A DNA stretch of 64,000 nt from Chitinophagaceae bacterium (GTDB lineage: Bacteria > Bacteroidota > Bacteroidia > Chitinophagales > Chitinophagaceae). The notes under the pieces were generated by a model. That model ran no database searches, had not been told where the DNA came from, and saw nothing but the letters and a program-made list of their open reading frames with translations. This document shows, one piece after another, positions 1-8,940 of the stretch. Location of the stretch: the NCBI GenBank assembly GCA_017307755.1, contig JAFKGQ010000012.1:62001-126000 (forward strand), in the 5' to 3' direction. The translations under genes and the position numbers were made by a program. The first letter of the stretch is position 1, and every line of letters starts with the position of its first letter.

Positions 1-88
1 TGACGGAGTCATAGAGAACAATTATGAGGCCGCGGCCGAATTTATGATGAAAAAAGCCGCCGATCTCAAGTTAGTCCCAGTAAAATGA
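1..88 (+). CDS. C-terminal end of an unrecognised protein (5' truncated by window)
   Basis: An open frame enters from the left edge and stops at TGA 86-88. It leaves the last 28 residues of a protein, ending in KLVPVK. The tail is helical and mixed-charge, with no membrane segment or motif that names a family. The start lies outside the window, so no function is assigned. About 80 bases separate it from the next gene on the same strand. Confidence 0.6.
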   Translation, partial: DGVIENNYEAAAEFMMKKAADLKLVPVK

Positions 89-171
89 GTGCTGGTGGAA
101 TAGCAGGTGCAAATCCAAATAATTCATATTATATTGTGACCCAAATACCATTCTTGAATTAATCAGTGCTT

Positions 172-759
172 ATGGCCATTTTGAAATTCAGGGTTTATTT
201 CGAGGAAGACGATAGTATTTACCGGGATGTGGCAGTGAGACATACGCAGACCTTTTTACAACTGCATCAGGTGATCCTGCGCGCTTATGAATTTGACAGT
301 AAGCACCAGGCCACTTTTTATCGCAGCAATGACAACTGGCAGCGGGGAAGGGAGATCAGCCTGGAAAAATATGACAAGTCTTATAAGGTCGAACCTTTGA
401 TAATGGATGCAACAACCATTGGCTCGGAGATCCGCGACCCCAATCAGAAATTTATTTACGTATACGATTTCACTAAGAACTGGAGTTTTCTTGTGGAATT
501 GATCAATGTGTCGAAGGAGGAGAGCGGGAAGCTGGATTATCCCGCCGTCGTCAAATCGGAAGGCATCCCACCCAGCCAATATGGCACCAAGGGGCTGGTG
601 GGTGACAAACTCACCGAGATAGAGGAGAAGTATGATCTTACCAAGGGTACGGAAGGTTTTGGGGTAAAGGCGGAAGACGGCACGGATGCGGAGGCGGAGG
701 AAGAGGAGAGTGAGAGTGAGAGCGAAGAGGAAAGTGAAGAATCCGGTACGGATGAATGA
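172..759 (+). CDS. pRiA4b ORF-3-like (IS1096 passenger TnpR-like) family protein with acidic tail
   Basis: This predicted 195-residue cytoplasmic protein begins MAILKFRVYF. The N-terminal two thirds resemble the plasmid pRiA4b ORF-3 family, also annotated as IS1096 passenger TnpR-like. That family is common as a stand-alone chromosomal gene in Bacteroidota and has no established biochemical role. The last 30 or so residues are almost entirely Glu, Ser and Asp, probably a disordered acidic tail. ATG 172 is preferred to an in-frame GTG at 166 because translation then starts directly on the conserved beta strand. The stop codon lies inside the miaA start (8-base overlap), so the two genes are probably translationally coupled. 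No transposon ends surround it. The family call is by recognition only. Confidence 0.75.
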   Translation: MAILKFRVYFEEDDSIYRDVAVRHTQTFLQLHQVILRAYEFDSKHQATFYRSNDNWQRGREISLEKYDKSYKVEPLIMDATTIGSEIRDPNQKFIYVYDFTKNWSFLVELINVSKEESGKLDYPAVVKSEGIPPSQYGTKGLVGDKLTEIEEKYDLTKGTEGFGVKAEDGTDAEAEEEESESESEEESEESGTDE

Positions 760-1660
760 CCCTACCGTCATTATTATTGTAGGCCCGACAGCAGCAGGCA
801 AGACGGCAGCAGCCGTCCGCCTGGCACAGCAACTCTCCACAAAGATCATATCTGCCGACAGCCGTCAATGTTTTAGGGAGCTGAATATCGGCGTTGCCAA
901 GCCGTCCTTTCAGGAGCTGAAAGCGGTGCATCATTATTTTATCAATTCCCATTCCATCCGGGAGGAAGTGACGGCTGCCCTGTTTGAAGAGCTGGCTCTG
1001 CAATGGACGGAGGATATCTTCCGGGAACAAACAGGGACCGGCAGGCCGCCTGTAGCCGTCATGGTTGGTGGTACGGGGCTATACGTAAAAGCTTATTCCC
1101 AAGGGCTTGACACCATTCCACCTATCGACCCTGGGGTCCGTCAGCAGATACAGCAGATGTATGAGACGGAGGGTATCGACTGGCTGCAAGCGCAGATCAG
1201 GAACAGCGACCCGGAGTTTTTTAGGGTAGGGGAGATACAAAACCCTCAGCGGCTGATGCGGGCATTGGAAGTGAAACAGTCTACCGGGCAATCCATATTG
1301 ATTTTTCGGACGCAGGAGAAGAAGCACCGTCCATTTAAAATAGAGAAGATTGGTCTTTCTCTGCCGAAAGAGGTCCTGCATGACCGTATCAACCTTCGGG
1401 TGGATAAGATGATGGAGGAGGGGCTATTGGAAGAGGTCAGGGGATTATTACCTTACCGCGAGTTGAATGCGTTGCAGACAGTGGGTTACAGCGAGCTTTT
1501 TGATCACCTGGAAGGGAAGCTTTCGCTGGATGAGGCTGTACAGCGTATCAAGATCAATACCCGCCGCTATGCCAAGCGGCAGATGACCTGGTTTCGCAAA
1601 GACCCTTCCGTCCGGTGGATAGACCTGGAACAGGCCGGGAATATTGCCGCCATCCTATAG
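752..1660 (+). CDS. miaA: tRNA dimethylallyltransferase MiaA
   Basis: MiaA transfers a dimethylallyl group from DMAPP to N6 of A37 in tRNAs that read codons beginning with U. The 302-residue product has the P-loop GPTAAGKT at residues 11-18, followed by SADSRQ with the catalytic-type Asp36. A GGTGLY loop lies near residue 107, and LQTVGYSE and the basic TRRYAKRQ segment lie near the C-terminus. All are standard MiaA motifs, and the length is normal. ATG 752 is chosen because it sits just before the P-loop strand. An upstream in-frame extension would add only a basic stretch read out of frame from the acidic tail of the preceding gene. The start overlaps the preceding stop by 8 bases. Confidence 0.96.
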   Translation: MNDPTVIIIVGPTAAGKTAAAVRLAQQLSTKIISADSRQCFRELNIGVAKPSFQELKAVHHYFINSHSIREEVTAALFEELALQWTEDIFREQTGTGRPPVAVMVGGTGLYVKAYSQGLDTIPPIDPGVRQQIQQMYETEGIDWLQAQIRNSDPEFFRVGEIQNPQRLMRALEVKQSTGQSILIFRTQEKKHRPFKIEKIGLSLPKEVLHDRINLRVDKMMEEGLLEEVRGLLPYRELNALQTVGYSELFDHLEGKLSLDEAVQRIKINTRRYAKRQMTWFRKDPSVRWIDLEQAGNIAAIL

Positions 1661-1683
1661 TTTTTTTGTATCTTAATGATACT

Positions 1684-2391
1684 ATGAGAAAAACTTTACT
1701 AACCTGCCTGCTCTTTGCCACGACGGCGTGTTTTGGGCAGGGCATTATACCTTATCATACTTCAGATGCGGCTACATCCGCCGCTCCGCCGTCCATCGCT
1801 ATCATACAAGGCGTACCATTTCCTCTGGAGAAATATGTCAGGATAGCCCAGGGCAGTCCTTTTTTCAGCGATAGGTGGATGAACGGGAAAGTGCTCTTGC
1901 AAAATGGACGTATCTCCAAAGACCTGCCACTGCGGATCAATCTTCTGGAGAATGAAGTAAATTACCTGGGCCCAACGGGCGGGGAGATGGTCATTACCGA
2001 GCCCATGCGCTATCTTGTAATGGTGGATTCAGCGGGAGTGGAATACTCTTTTCTTCATGGCGACCAACTGACAGAGGACGCAGTTTTGAAGCATGTCTGG
2101 TTCCAGGTGCTGATCGATTCCAGGGTGAGCCTTTGCAAACAAGTTAAGAAGGCTGTCAGGGAAAGCAAGGGGTATGGGTCTGCCACAACAGAACAGTCTA
2201 TCCAGACCTCGGATGTTTTTTATGTCAAGAGCAAGGGGGAGCTTATACAAATAAAGAACTGGGATCACCTGTTAAAAATGCTGGATGAGAAACAGGTGCT
2301 GGTCAAGCAATACTGTAGGGAGCATCATCTCAATGGCAGATCGCAGAACGACTATATCGAGCTGTTGACCTACTACAACAATTCGCTATAG
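1684..2391 (+). CDS. Secreted protein of unknown function
   Basis: This 235-residue protein starts with a clear Sec signal peptide (MRKTLLTCLLFATTACFGQG, cleavage near residue 18-20). The mature part is soluble, has no recognisable catalytic motif and ends in a helical, charged region. It is probably periplasmic. ATG 1684 gives a complete signal peptide, whereas a longer frame would put miaA-antisense-like residues in front of it. The small inverted repeat GTATC-TTAAT-GATAC at 1668-1682 abuts the start codon and could be an operator or could fold near the ribosome site. The gene follows miaA by 23 bases. I do not recognise the family. Confidence 0.8.
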   Translation: MRKTLLTCLLFATTACFGQGIIPYHTSDAATSAAPPSIAIIQGVPFPLEKYVRIAQGSPFFSDRWMNGKVLLQNGRISKDLPLRINLLENEVNYLGPTGGEMVITEPMRYLVMVDSAGVEYSFLHGDQLTEDAVLKHVWFQVLIDSRVSLCKQVKKAVRESKGYGSATTEQSIQTSDVFYVKSKGELIQIKNWDHLLKMLDEKQVLVKQYCREHHLNGRSQNDYIELLTYYNNSL

Positions 2392-2466
2392 CCTAAAAAA
2401 ATAACCTAAGCTTAATATTAACGTAACATCCTGTAGGCCGAATTTGCGGCTAAAATTTTCCGCCCA

Positions 2467-3825
2467 GTGGTGACAAACTTGCACAAACTGATAGCCAAGG
2501 AATTCGGAGATGATTTTGCATGGGGTGTAGCGATGGCGGCCTTACAAAATGAAGGCGCTTGGAACAGCTATGGCAAGGGCCCCTCTATCTGGGATACCTT
2601 CTCCCGGCGGCAGGGCAAGATCAAGGGGGGAGGCCGGCCTACTATCGCCTGTGATTTTTACCACCGCTATAAGGACGATCTTTTATTGGCGAAGGCCCTG
2701 GGTTTTAACGTCTTTCGTTTTTCCATTTCCTGGCCGCGCATCCTTCCCGAGGGGACGGGCAGGGTTAATAAAGAGGGTATCGCTTTTTATCATCGCATCA
2801 TCGACGAATGTCTAAAGTTGGGGTTGACCCCTTATGTCACGCTGTATCACTGGGATCTGCCGTTGGCATTGGAGAAGGAGGGAGGTTGGACCAGCCATCT
2901 CATGCTGCGCTGGTTTGTCCGTTATGCCACCCTCTGTGCAGAAGAATATGGGGATAAGGTAAAGAACTGGATCGTATTGAACGAACCCTTTGGCTTTACG
3001 AGTCTGGGTTATATGCTGGGCAAACATGCTCCGGGGAAAATGGGGCTTTCTAACTTTTTGCCTGCTATCCACAATACTGCCCTGGCACAGGCCGAAGGAG
3101 GGCGTATCCTCCGGCAACTGGTGAAAAATGCCCATATCGGTACGACCTATTCCTGCTCTGAAGTAGTGCCTTATACCAATTCTCAAGAAGACATCCAGGC
3201 CGCCAGACGGCTGGATATCCTGATGAACCGTCTATTTATCGAACCTGCCCTGGGAAGGGGCTATCCACGGGAAGATTTTAAGTTTCTCGAAAAGCTGGAG
3301 CTCCATAATAAATCCTGGAAGTATACGGAGCGGATGCAATTCAATTTTGACTTCATCGGTATTCAGAACTATTTTCCTGTTGTCGTGCGGCATAATGCGT
3401 TGATACCTATCGTCCAGGCTTCGGAGGTAAAAGCGGCTGCCCGGAAGGTGCCCCATACGGCCATGGGGTGGGAGATCAACCCGGACAGTTTTTATCGTCT
3501 GATCAAGCGATTTTGGTTATATGGCGGGGTAAAGGAGATCATTATCACCGAAAGTGGCGCTGCCTTTAAGGACGAACTGGTGGGGGGCGCGGTGGATGAC
3601 CAGGACCGTATCAACTATTACCAACAATATCTCCTGGCCCTGCTCAGGGCAAAGAAAGAAGGGGTCAATGTAAAGGGGTTTTTTGCCTGGACCCTGACAG
3701 ACAATTTTGAATGGGCGGAAGGTTATAAGGCCCGTTTTGGGCTTATCCATGTGGACTTCAATACGCAGTTACGTACGATCAAGAACTCCGGTTACTGGTT
3801 TCGGGATTGGCTTAGCGGGAAATGA
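2467..3825 (+). CDS. GH1 family beta-glucosidase
   Basis: This is a family 1 glycoside hydrolase, expected to split beta-linked glucosides or galactosides by a retaining mechanism. The 452 residues cover the full TIM barrel. The acid/base is Glu173 in the LNEP motif and the nucleophile is Glu362 in ITESG. FRFSISWPRI near residue 83 and WTLTDNFEWAEGY near the end, the aglycone and glycone binding segments, are also present. There is no signal peptide, so it should act in the cytoplasm on imported disaccharides. The start is uncertain: GTG 2467 or the next codon GTG 2470, since no ATG precedes the conserved N-terminus. It is followed by a ROK regulator and a SusCD pair, which suggests a glucoside-utilisation locus. 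Substrate cannot be read from sequence. Confidence 0.93.
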   Translation: MVTNLHKLIAKEFGDDFAWGVAMAALQNEGAWNSYGKGPSIWDTFSRRQGKIKGGGRPTIACDFYHRYKDDLLLAKALGFNVFRFSISWPRILPEGTGRVNKEGIAFYHRIIDECLKLGLTPYVTLYHWDLPLALEKEGGWTSHLMLRWFVRYATLCAEEYGDKVKNWIVLNEPFGFTSLGYMLGKHAPGKMGLSNFLPAIHNTALAQAEGGRILRQLVKNAHIGTTYSCSEVVPYTNSQEDIQAARRLDILMNRLFIEPALGRGYPREDFKFLEKLELHNKSWKYTERMQFNFDFIGIQNYFPVVVRHNALIPIVQASEVKAAARKVPHTAMGWEINPDSFYRLIKRFWLYGGVKEIIITESGAAFKDELVGGAVDDQDRINYYQQYLLALLRAKKEGVNVKGFFAWTLTDNFEWAEGYKARFGLIHVDFNTQLRTIKNSGYWFRDWLSGK

Positions 3826-4008
3826 TAATTAAGTGCAAATTGCCGTAGCCATGCAACGTTTTTTAGCTCTACGCTGTCTCTTTTCTATAAATATACCCAA
3901 CGGAAGAATTTATTTGTGAAAGATTTAAAACTTTTTTAATTTTTTTAAAAAGTTTTCTCTACTTTAGAGATAAAATTAACCAGAACTTAACTATCAGGGT
4001 ATACCCTA

Positions 4009-5226
4009 ATGCTGAAAAAACAACTTGCATACAGGAAGAGCATCATAAAGCATCTCTATTTTTCAGGACCTCTTTCCTGTGCTGAGCTGAGCGAGAAAAT
4101 TGGGAAAAGTCTCCCGCTTGTGACCACGGTCCTGAATGGTCTGATAGAAGAAGGTTCTGTAATAGACACCGGTCTGGCGCCCTCCACTGGTGGAAGAAGA
4201 CGATCCCTGTACGCCTTGAAACAGGATGTCATGTACATTGTATCTGTGGCGATGGACCAGTTTATTACCCGTATAGCCATCGTTGACATACATAATAAGC
4301 CTATCCGAGACGTCGAAAAGTTTGAGTTGTCACTTGAGAAAAATCCTAATGCTCTTTCATCGCTTACCGAGAAGATCAAGCAGACTATCCAGGCTTCCGG
4401 CATTGGATATGAAAAGATCGTTGGTATTGGAATAGGCATGCCGGGGTTTGTGGATTCGTTGAAGGGGGTCAATTATTCTTTTTTGGAGATACCGGATGAT
4501 TCGATCATCGATTATGTTGGCAGCAGATTGCATTTGCCTGTGTTTATCGACAATGATTCCAGCCTTATCGCACTTGCGGAGCAGCGTTTTGGCGCTGCGC
4601 GTAACAGGCGTTCCGCCATGGTGATCAATATTGGCTGGGGCATTGGGCTTGGTCTTATCCTTGGTGGCGAGCTTTTCAGGGGCAACAATGGGTTTGCCGG
4701 TGAATTCAGCCATCTTCCATTGTTCTCCAATAATAAGCTGTGCAGCTGTGGCAAGAGTGGTTGTCTGGAGACGGAGGCGTCCCTGCTGGTAGTGATCGAC
4801 AAGATCGTTCAGGGTGTAAAGAAGGGGGAGATCACCATGTTGAATGATCTTTCGACGGAAAATGTGGACCAGGCTGCTATGGATATTATTATGGCGGCAA
4901 AAAAAGGGGACAAGTTTGCTGTCAGGCTTTTGTCGGAGGCCGGCTATAGCATCGGAAGGGGGGTGGCCATTTTGATCCATCTTCTTAATCCCGAGGTCAT
5001 TGTACTTAGCGGGCGAGGGTCTATAGCAGGGAAGCTCTGGCAAGCGCCGATACAGCAGGCTTTGAATGAACATTGTATCCCCCGGCTGGCCGCCGGAACG
5101 GAGATCGCGCTTTCATCCCTGGGGTACAGCGCGGAGATCATCGGGGCTGCGGCCCTGGTGATGGAGAACTTTGAGAAGGAGACGGGTAAGAGGGCGCATG
5201 GGAAGAAAACGGCATCTATTCATTGA
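4009..5226 (+). CDS. ROK family transcriptional regulator (NagC/XylR type)
   Basis: The 405-residue protein has an N-terminal winged helix (residues about 8-65) followed by the ROK sugar-kinase fold. It carries the ROK zinc signature CSCGKSGCLE at residues 245-254, with Cys245, Cys247 and Cys251, and a glycine-rich nucleotide-fold loop GWGIGLGL. The N-terminal DNA-binding domain marks it as a regulator rather than a kinase. ROK repressors usually respond to a sugar or sugar phosphate. It lies between the GH1 gene and susC/susD on the same strand, so it probably controls one or both. The 182 bases before it are A/T-rich (A and T runs near 3925-3960) and should hold its promoter. The inducer is unknown. 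Confidence 0.92.
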   Translation: MLKKQLAYRKSIIKHLYFSGPLSCAELSEKIGKSLPLVTTVLNGLIEEGSVIDTGLAPSTGGRRRSLYALKQDVMYIVSVAMDQFITRIAIVDIHNKPIRDVEKFELSLEKNPNALSSLTEKIKQTIQASGIGYEKIVGIGIGMPGFVDSLKGVNYSFLEIPDDSIIDYVGSRLHLPVFIDNDSSLIALAEQRFGAARNRRSAMVINIGWGIGLGLILGGELFRGNNGFAGEFSHLPLFSNNKLCSCGKSGCLETEASLLVVIDKIVQGVKKGEITMLNDLSTENVDQAAMDIIMAAKKGDKFAVRLLSEAGYSIGRGVAILIHLLNPEVIVLSGRGSIAGKLWQAPIQQALNEHCIPRLAAGTEIALSSLGYSAEIIGAAALVMENFEKETGKRAHGKKTASIH

Positions 5227-5317
5227 TTCCTAATAACTGATCACATAACTAAACTGCTACTATCATGAGAATCGACAGACACTTCGAGCATCCCCCATAA
5301 TTCGAATAAATAAAAGA

Positions 5318-5348
5318 GGCCGCCTCCAACTTGCACTTGGCTGCGGCC
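5318..5348 (+). promoter_or_regulatory. Hairpin in the leader of susC
   Basis: GGCCGC (5318-5323) pairs with GCGGCC (5343-5348), and CCAA (5326-5329) pairs with TTGG (5337-5340). A symmetric CT/CT internal loop separates the two helices and the apical loop is 7 nt. It lies 54 bases before the susC ATG and 91 after the ROK gene stop. No T-run follows, so it is not a standard intrinsic terminator. A structured 5' leader or a processed 3' end of the ROK transcript are both possible. Confidence 0.5.
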
Positions 5349-5402
5349 CGTGAGTGTTTACAACAATCCCATTTATCGAATTATCATAAACTTCGGAAAA
5401 TT

Positions 5403-8400
5403 ATGCATTTGTATGCAAATCTTCGCAGCATGGCCGCTGTTAATGTGAGATCTGCGGTCATTAAAAGTTCTTTATTTTCTTTATCATTGATGGCGAGCCA
5501 CTTACTTATGGCGCGCAACAATAATGTAAACCTGTCTGACGACTATATCCGCGTCTATGCCGACACCATCCGTGGCAGGATCGTAAATGAGACGGGCGAC
5601 CCGTTGACGGGTGTTACTATCAGAGTAAAGGGCGGAACAAAGGCCGTCACTTCCGATGCCAACGGAAATTTCTCTCTGACAGTGCCGGACAGGAATGTCA
5701 CGCTTCAATTTTCTTATGTAGGGTATGCCAATCAGGAGCTATCCGCCGCGGGAGAGGGCAGCCTCAGCGTCGTGATGCGTGGCACCGACAAAAGTCTAAG
5801 CGAGGTAGTAGTAACGGGTTTTGGCGTTCGTAAGGAAACCCGGAAGCTAAGCTATTCCGTTTCGGCTGTAAAGGGGGATGAAATTGCCCATACCAATACG
5901 CCCAACCCCATTAATGCTTTGCAGGGGAAAGTACCGGGTCTTTATATGAGCGGTGTGGCCGGGGGACCGCAAACTTCCAGCAGGATCTTGTTGCGGGGTA
6001 TCTCCGACCTTACGCCAGGCGCCAACAACCAGCCTCTGTTTGTCATCGACGGGGTGCTGATCCAGCCGGACATCACGAATACGGGCGCTGTATATGGCAA
6101 TGACCAGGACTTCGGCAACCAATTGAAGAACCTCAACGCGGACGATATCGAATCCATCTCTGTGCTGAAAGGTTCGGCGGGTACGGCTTTATATGGTTCC
6201 GCTGCCCAGAATGGGGTTATCCTGGTGACGACGAAAAAAGGGACAAGACGTAAGGGGCTGGGTGTTTCTGTCACACAGCAGATGTCCCTGGAAAAGCCCT
6301 ATGGTGGAGCGGACTTTCAGAATGAATATGGAGCTGGCTCCAATCCGGCGTATTTCGACTCTCAGAATCTGACTGGAAAAACTATTGATAATGGCGGTAA
6401 TGTCAATTCCAACATCGGTCTTGTGAGCTTTGGTCATAAATTTGATGGGACGATGGTGACGGACATCGACGGTCGTACTGTGCCCTGGGTAGCCCATCCC
6501 CACAATTACCTGGATGTGTACCGTACCGGGCTTACTTCCAACACCAACGTGGCAGTAGAAGGCGGTAATGAGCAATCCACCTTCCGTCTGTCATGGTCGG
6601 GGCTTACCTCCAAGGGGATCACGCCGACCAACGATTTTAACAAGAACACATTTACGCTGCATACTACCCATAAGCTCAATAAGTTGATGGACATCGACGC
6701 GGGGATTACCTACACCTTTAGCAGCACCAATAATCCCCAGGCGCAGAACAGCAGCAGCCGCAGCCTCTTCAACGCCTTTGTATACCAGGTACCCCGGCAA
6801 TACGATGCCGCGTATTATAAGACGCATTTCACCGACTCTGCCAATGGTGGTTTGAATATTACGGAAAGCAATAAATATGGGAATGCCGGAAATGGATATA
6901 GTCTCAGCTATTTCCTGTATAAATTGTATTACTGGAACAATCACCTGGATGAAAATACGCTACGTGCCAACATCGATCTTACCTTCCATCTTACACCCTG
7001 GCTGAACTTCCTGGTGAGGGGTAATCTTTTCAATACTTATAGCACGCAGGAGCAGAAATTCACCGGGGATGGACCAGGTTTTGCCGGTGTAGTAGGATTG
7101 AGCGACGATTTTTCCGACCAGTACCAGAAGGATAAGTTCAATAACAAGAGCTATCGCGTACAAGGCCTTTTGACGGCCACCCGGAAACTCTCCCCGGATA
7201 TAGACGCGACCTTCAATGTGGGAGGGGAAATATTCAACAAGGGCGTTGATGGACAATATGCTAATATCAGGGGGTTGCTGATCCCCCAGGTGTTTACCCT
7301 TGAGAATTACTCGGATATAACAAAGACCAGCTTTAAGCAATACAAAGGGAACAATTATCGCAACGTGTCCTTCTATGCCTTTGGCGACCTTGGATGGAAG
7401 GATCAGGTCTATCTGAACTTTAGCGAAAGGGTGGAATATTCTTCCTCCCTGGTATTCCCGAAAGGAACAGGTAATAACGTTTACCAATATCCCGGGGTAG
7501 GTCTTTCCTGGCTTGTGTCAAGGACCTTCAACCTGCCCTCTTATATTTCTTTTGCCAAGCTGAGGGCTTCCTTTGCCAATACGGGTAAGGACATCCTGCC
7601 CTGGGCTATCTCGGGCGACCTCTTTAGATATGTTAGCAACGGCAGCTATATCACGCCTTCAGGATCATCGCTGAACCCTTATATCCTTTCCAGCACCCAG
7701 ATAATTGACGGCAACCTGAAGCCACAGCGCACGGCTGAATATGAAGTAGGTTTCGATCTCCGCTTCCTGCACGACCGCATCGGTATCGATGCGACGGCCT
7801 TTACCAAAAAGACAAGCCAGCAGATTGCCACCAAGAATCTGGACAACGCCTCCGGGGCAAGCGCCTTTTATACGAACCTTGGTACGGTGCGTAACCAGGG
7901 CCTGGAGATCGGCCTGAACCTGGTACCGGTGAAGACAAAGGACTTCAGCTGGAATTCTACGATCAATTACACGAAGTATGCGAATAAGATACTTTCTTAT
8001 GCCTCGACAACACCCTATATTACTTTGGAAAGTCAATATTTTACAGAAGTGAGGGCCTATGTGGGAGCAGCATACGGGGATATCTATTCTAATAATGCTT
8101 TCACTCCTTACCAGGCCTATGACGGCAGCGGCAAGCCCATTGCCGACCCCAACAACGGCAAGCCTACTATTTATGATCAAACCGGGGGCGGTCTCTGGAG
8201 GTATTTACCTATACGGTTTGCCAGCGCGCCCTATGACAACACAAAGGCACGCAAGCTGGGTAATATCAATCCCAATTTCTTATGGAGCTGGTCGAACACC
8301 TTCAACTATAAGAATTTCTTTGCCGGCTTTATGCTGGATGGCAGGGTAGGGGGCAAGCAGCTGTCCTTTACTTATAAGTACGGCACCGGCATCGGCGCTC

Positions 8401-8930
8401 TGAAAAGCTCTCTGTCCGGCAGGGACAAAGCCCATGGCGGCGTTACTTACACCGGTGCAGACGCAAATGGCATTAACGGTACCTGGGATGACGGGGTCAT
8501 CCCGGATGGTGTATTTGCACAAGGGCAGCAAACCACTGTCAATGGCAATACAGTGCAGCTGGGTGGCATGACCTTCAAGGATGCAGTGAGCAAAGGTTAT
8601 GTAAGCCCTGTCCCGGCAGCACAGTATTATTATCTGGCCTATGGCAGTTGGAGCCGCGGCATTGCCGACCTGAGCACTTCCGATAACAGTTGGGTTTCTT
8701 TGAGAGAGGTCAGCATCGGCTATAATATGCCCAGGAGTTTAACTGACAAGTTGAAAATCCAGAATTTGCGTTTGAGCCTGGTGGGAAGGAACCTGTTGTA
8801 TATCTACAATAGCATGCCTGCACATGTCAACCCTGAAAGCATCTTTAACAACCGTGCCAGCTCGGCTTTCGATTTTGGCGCAGGACCTTCCACCCGCAGC
8901 ATGGGAGTCAGTCTGAATGCTAATTTCTAA
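5403..8930 (+). CDS. SusC/RagA-like TonB-dependent outer-membrane transporter
   Basis: This predicted 1175-residue outer-membrane barrel imports oligosaccharides or other large nutrients using TonB energy. After a signal region (residues about 12-36) comes a carboxypeptidase-regulatory-like beta domain (about 55-128). Next is the SusC signature LSEVVVTGFG (132-141) that precedes the plug, then the plug ending in ILVTTKKG, then a long barrel finishing in an aromatic Phe (LNANF). ATG 5403 is chosen over a TTG at 5331, which would begin inside the leader hairpin. No FecR/sigma pair lies upstream and no STN domain is seen, so control is more likely through the adjacent ROK protein. It forms a pair with the SusD-like lipoprotein 10 bases downstream. 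Confidence 0.95.
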   Translation: MHLYANLRSMAAVNVRSAVIKSSLFSLSLMASHLLMARNNNVNLSDDYIRVYADTIRGRIVNETGDPLTGVTIRVKGGTKAVTSDANGNFSLTVPDRNVTLQFSYVGYANQELSAAGEGSLSVVMRGTDKSLSEVVVTGFGVRKETRKLSYSVSAVKGDEIAHTNTPNPINALQGKVPGLYMSGVAGGPQTSSRILLRGISDLTPGANNQPLFVIDGVLIQPDITNTGAVYGNDQDFGNQLKNLNADDIESISVLKGSAGTALYGSAAQNGVILVTTKKGTRRKGLGVSVTQQMSLEKPYGGADFQNEYGAGSNPAYFDSQNLTGKTIDNGGNVNSNIGLVSFGHKFDGTMVTDIDGRTVPWVAHPHNYLDVYRTGLTSNTNVAVEGGNEQSTFRLSWSGLTSKGITPTNDFNKNTFTLHTTHKLNKLMDIDAGITYTFSSTNNPQAQNSSSRSLFNAFVYQVPRQYDAAYYKTHFTDSANGGLNITESNKYGNAGNGYSLSYFLYKLYYWNNHLDENTLRANIDLTFHLTPWLNFLVRGNLFNTYSTQEQKFTGDGPGFAGVVGLSDDFSDQYQKDKFNNKSYRVQGLLTATRKLSPDIDATFNVGGEIFNKGVDGQYANIRGLLIPQVFTLENYSDITKTSFKQYKGNNYRNVSFYAFGDLGWKDQVYLNFSERVEYSSSLVFPKGTGNNVYQYPGVGLSWLVSRTFNLPSYISFAKLRASFANTGKDILPWAISGDLFRYVSNGSYITPSGSSLNPYILSSTQIIDGNLKPQRTAEYEVGFDLRFLHDRIGIDATAFTKKTSQQIATKNLDNASGASAFYTNLGTVRNQGLEIGLNLVPVKTKDFSWNSTINYTKYANKILSYASTTPYITLESQYFTEVRAYVGAAYGDIYSNNAFTPYQAYDGSGKPIADPNNGKPTIYDQTGGGLWRYLPIRFASAPYDNTKARKLGNINPNFLWSWSNTFNYKNFFAGFMLDGRVGGKQLSFTYKYGTGIGALKSSLSGRDKAHGGVTYTGADANGINGTWDDGVIPDGVFAQGQQTTVNGNTVQLGGMTFKDAVSKGYVSPVPAAQYYYLAYGSWSRGIADLSTSDNSWVSLREVSIGYNMPRSLTDKLKIQNLRLSLVGRNLLYIYNSMPAHVNPESIFNNRASSAFDFGAGPSTRSMGVSLNANF

Positions 8931-8940
8931 ACACGACAAA

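Noticed and set aside
172..759. Transposon remnant suggested by the IS1096 passenger-type family name
   Set aside because: No inverted repeats, transposase or target duplication are present. The family is common as ordinary chromosomal genes in this phylum.
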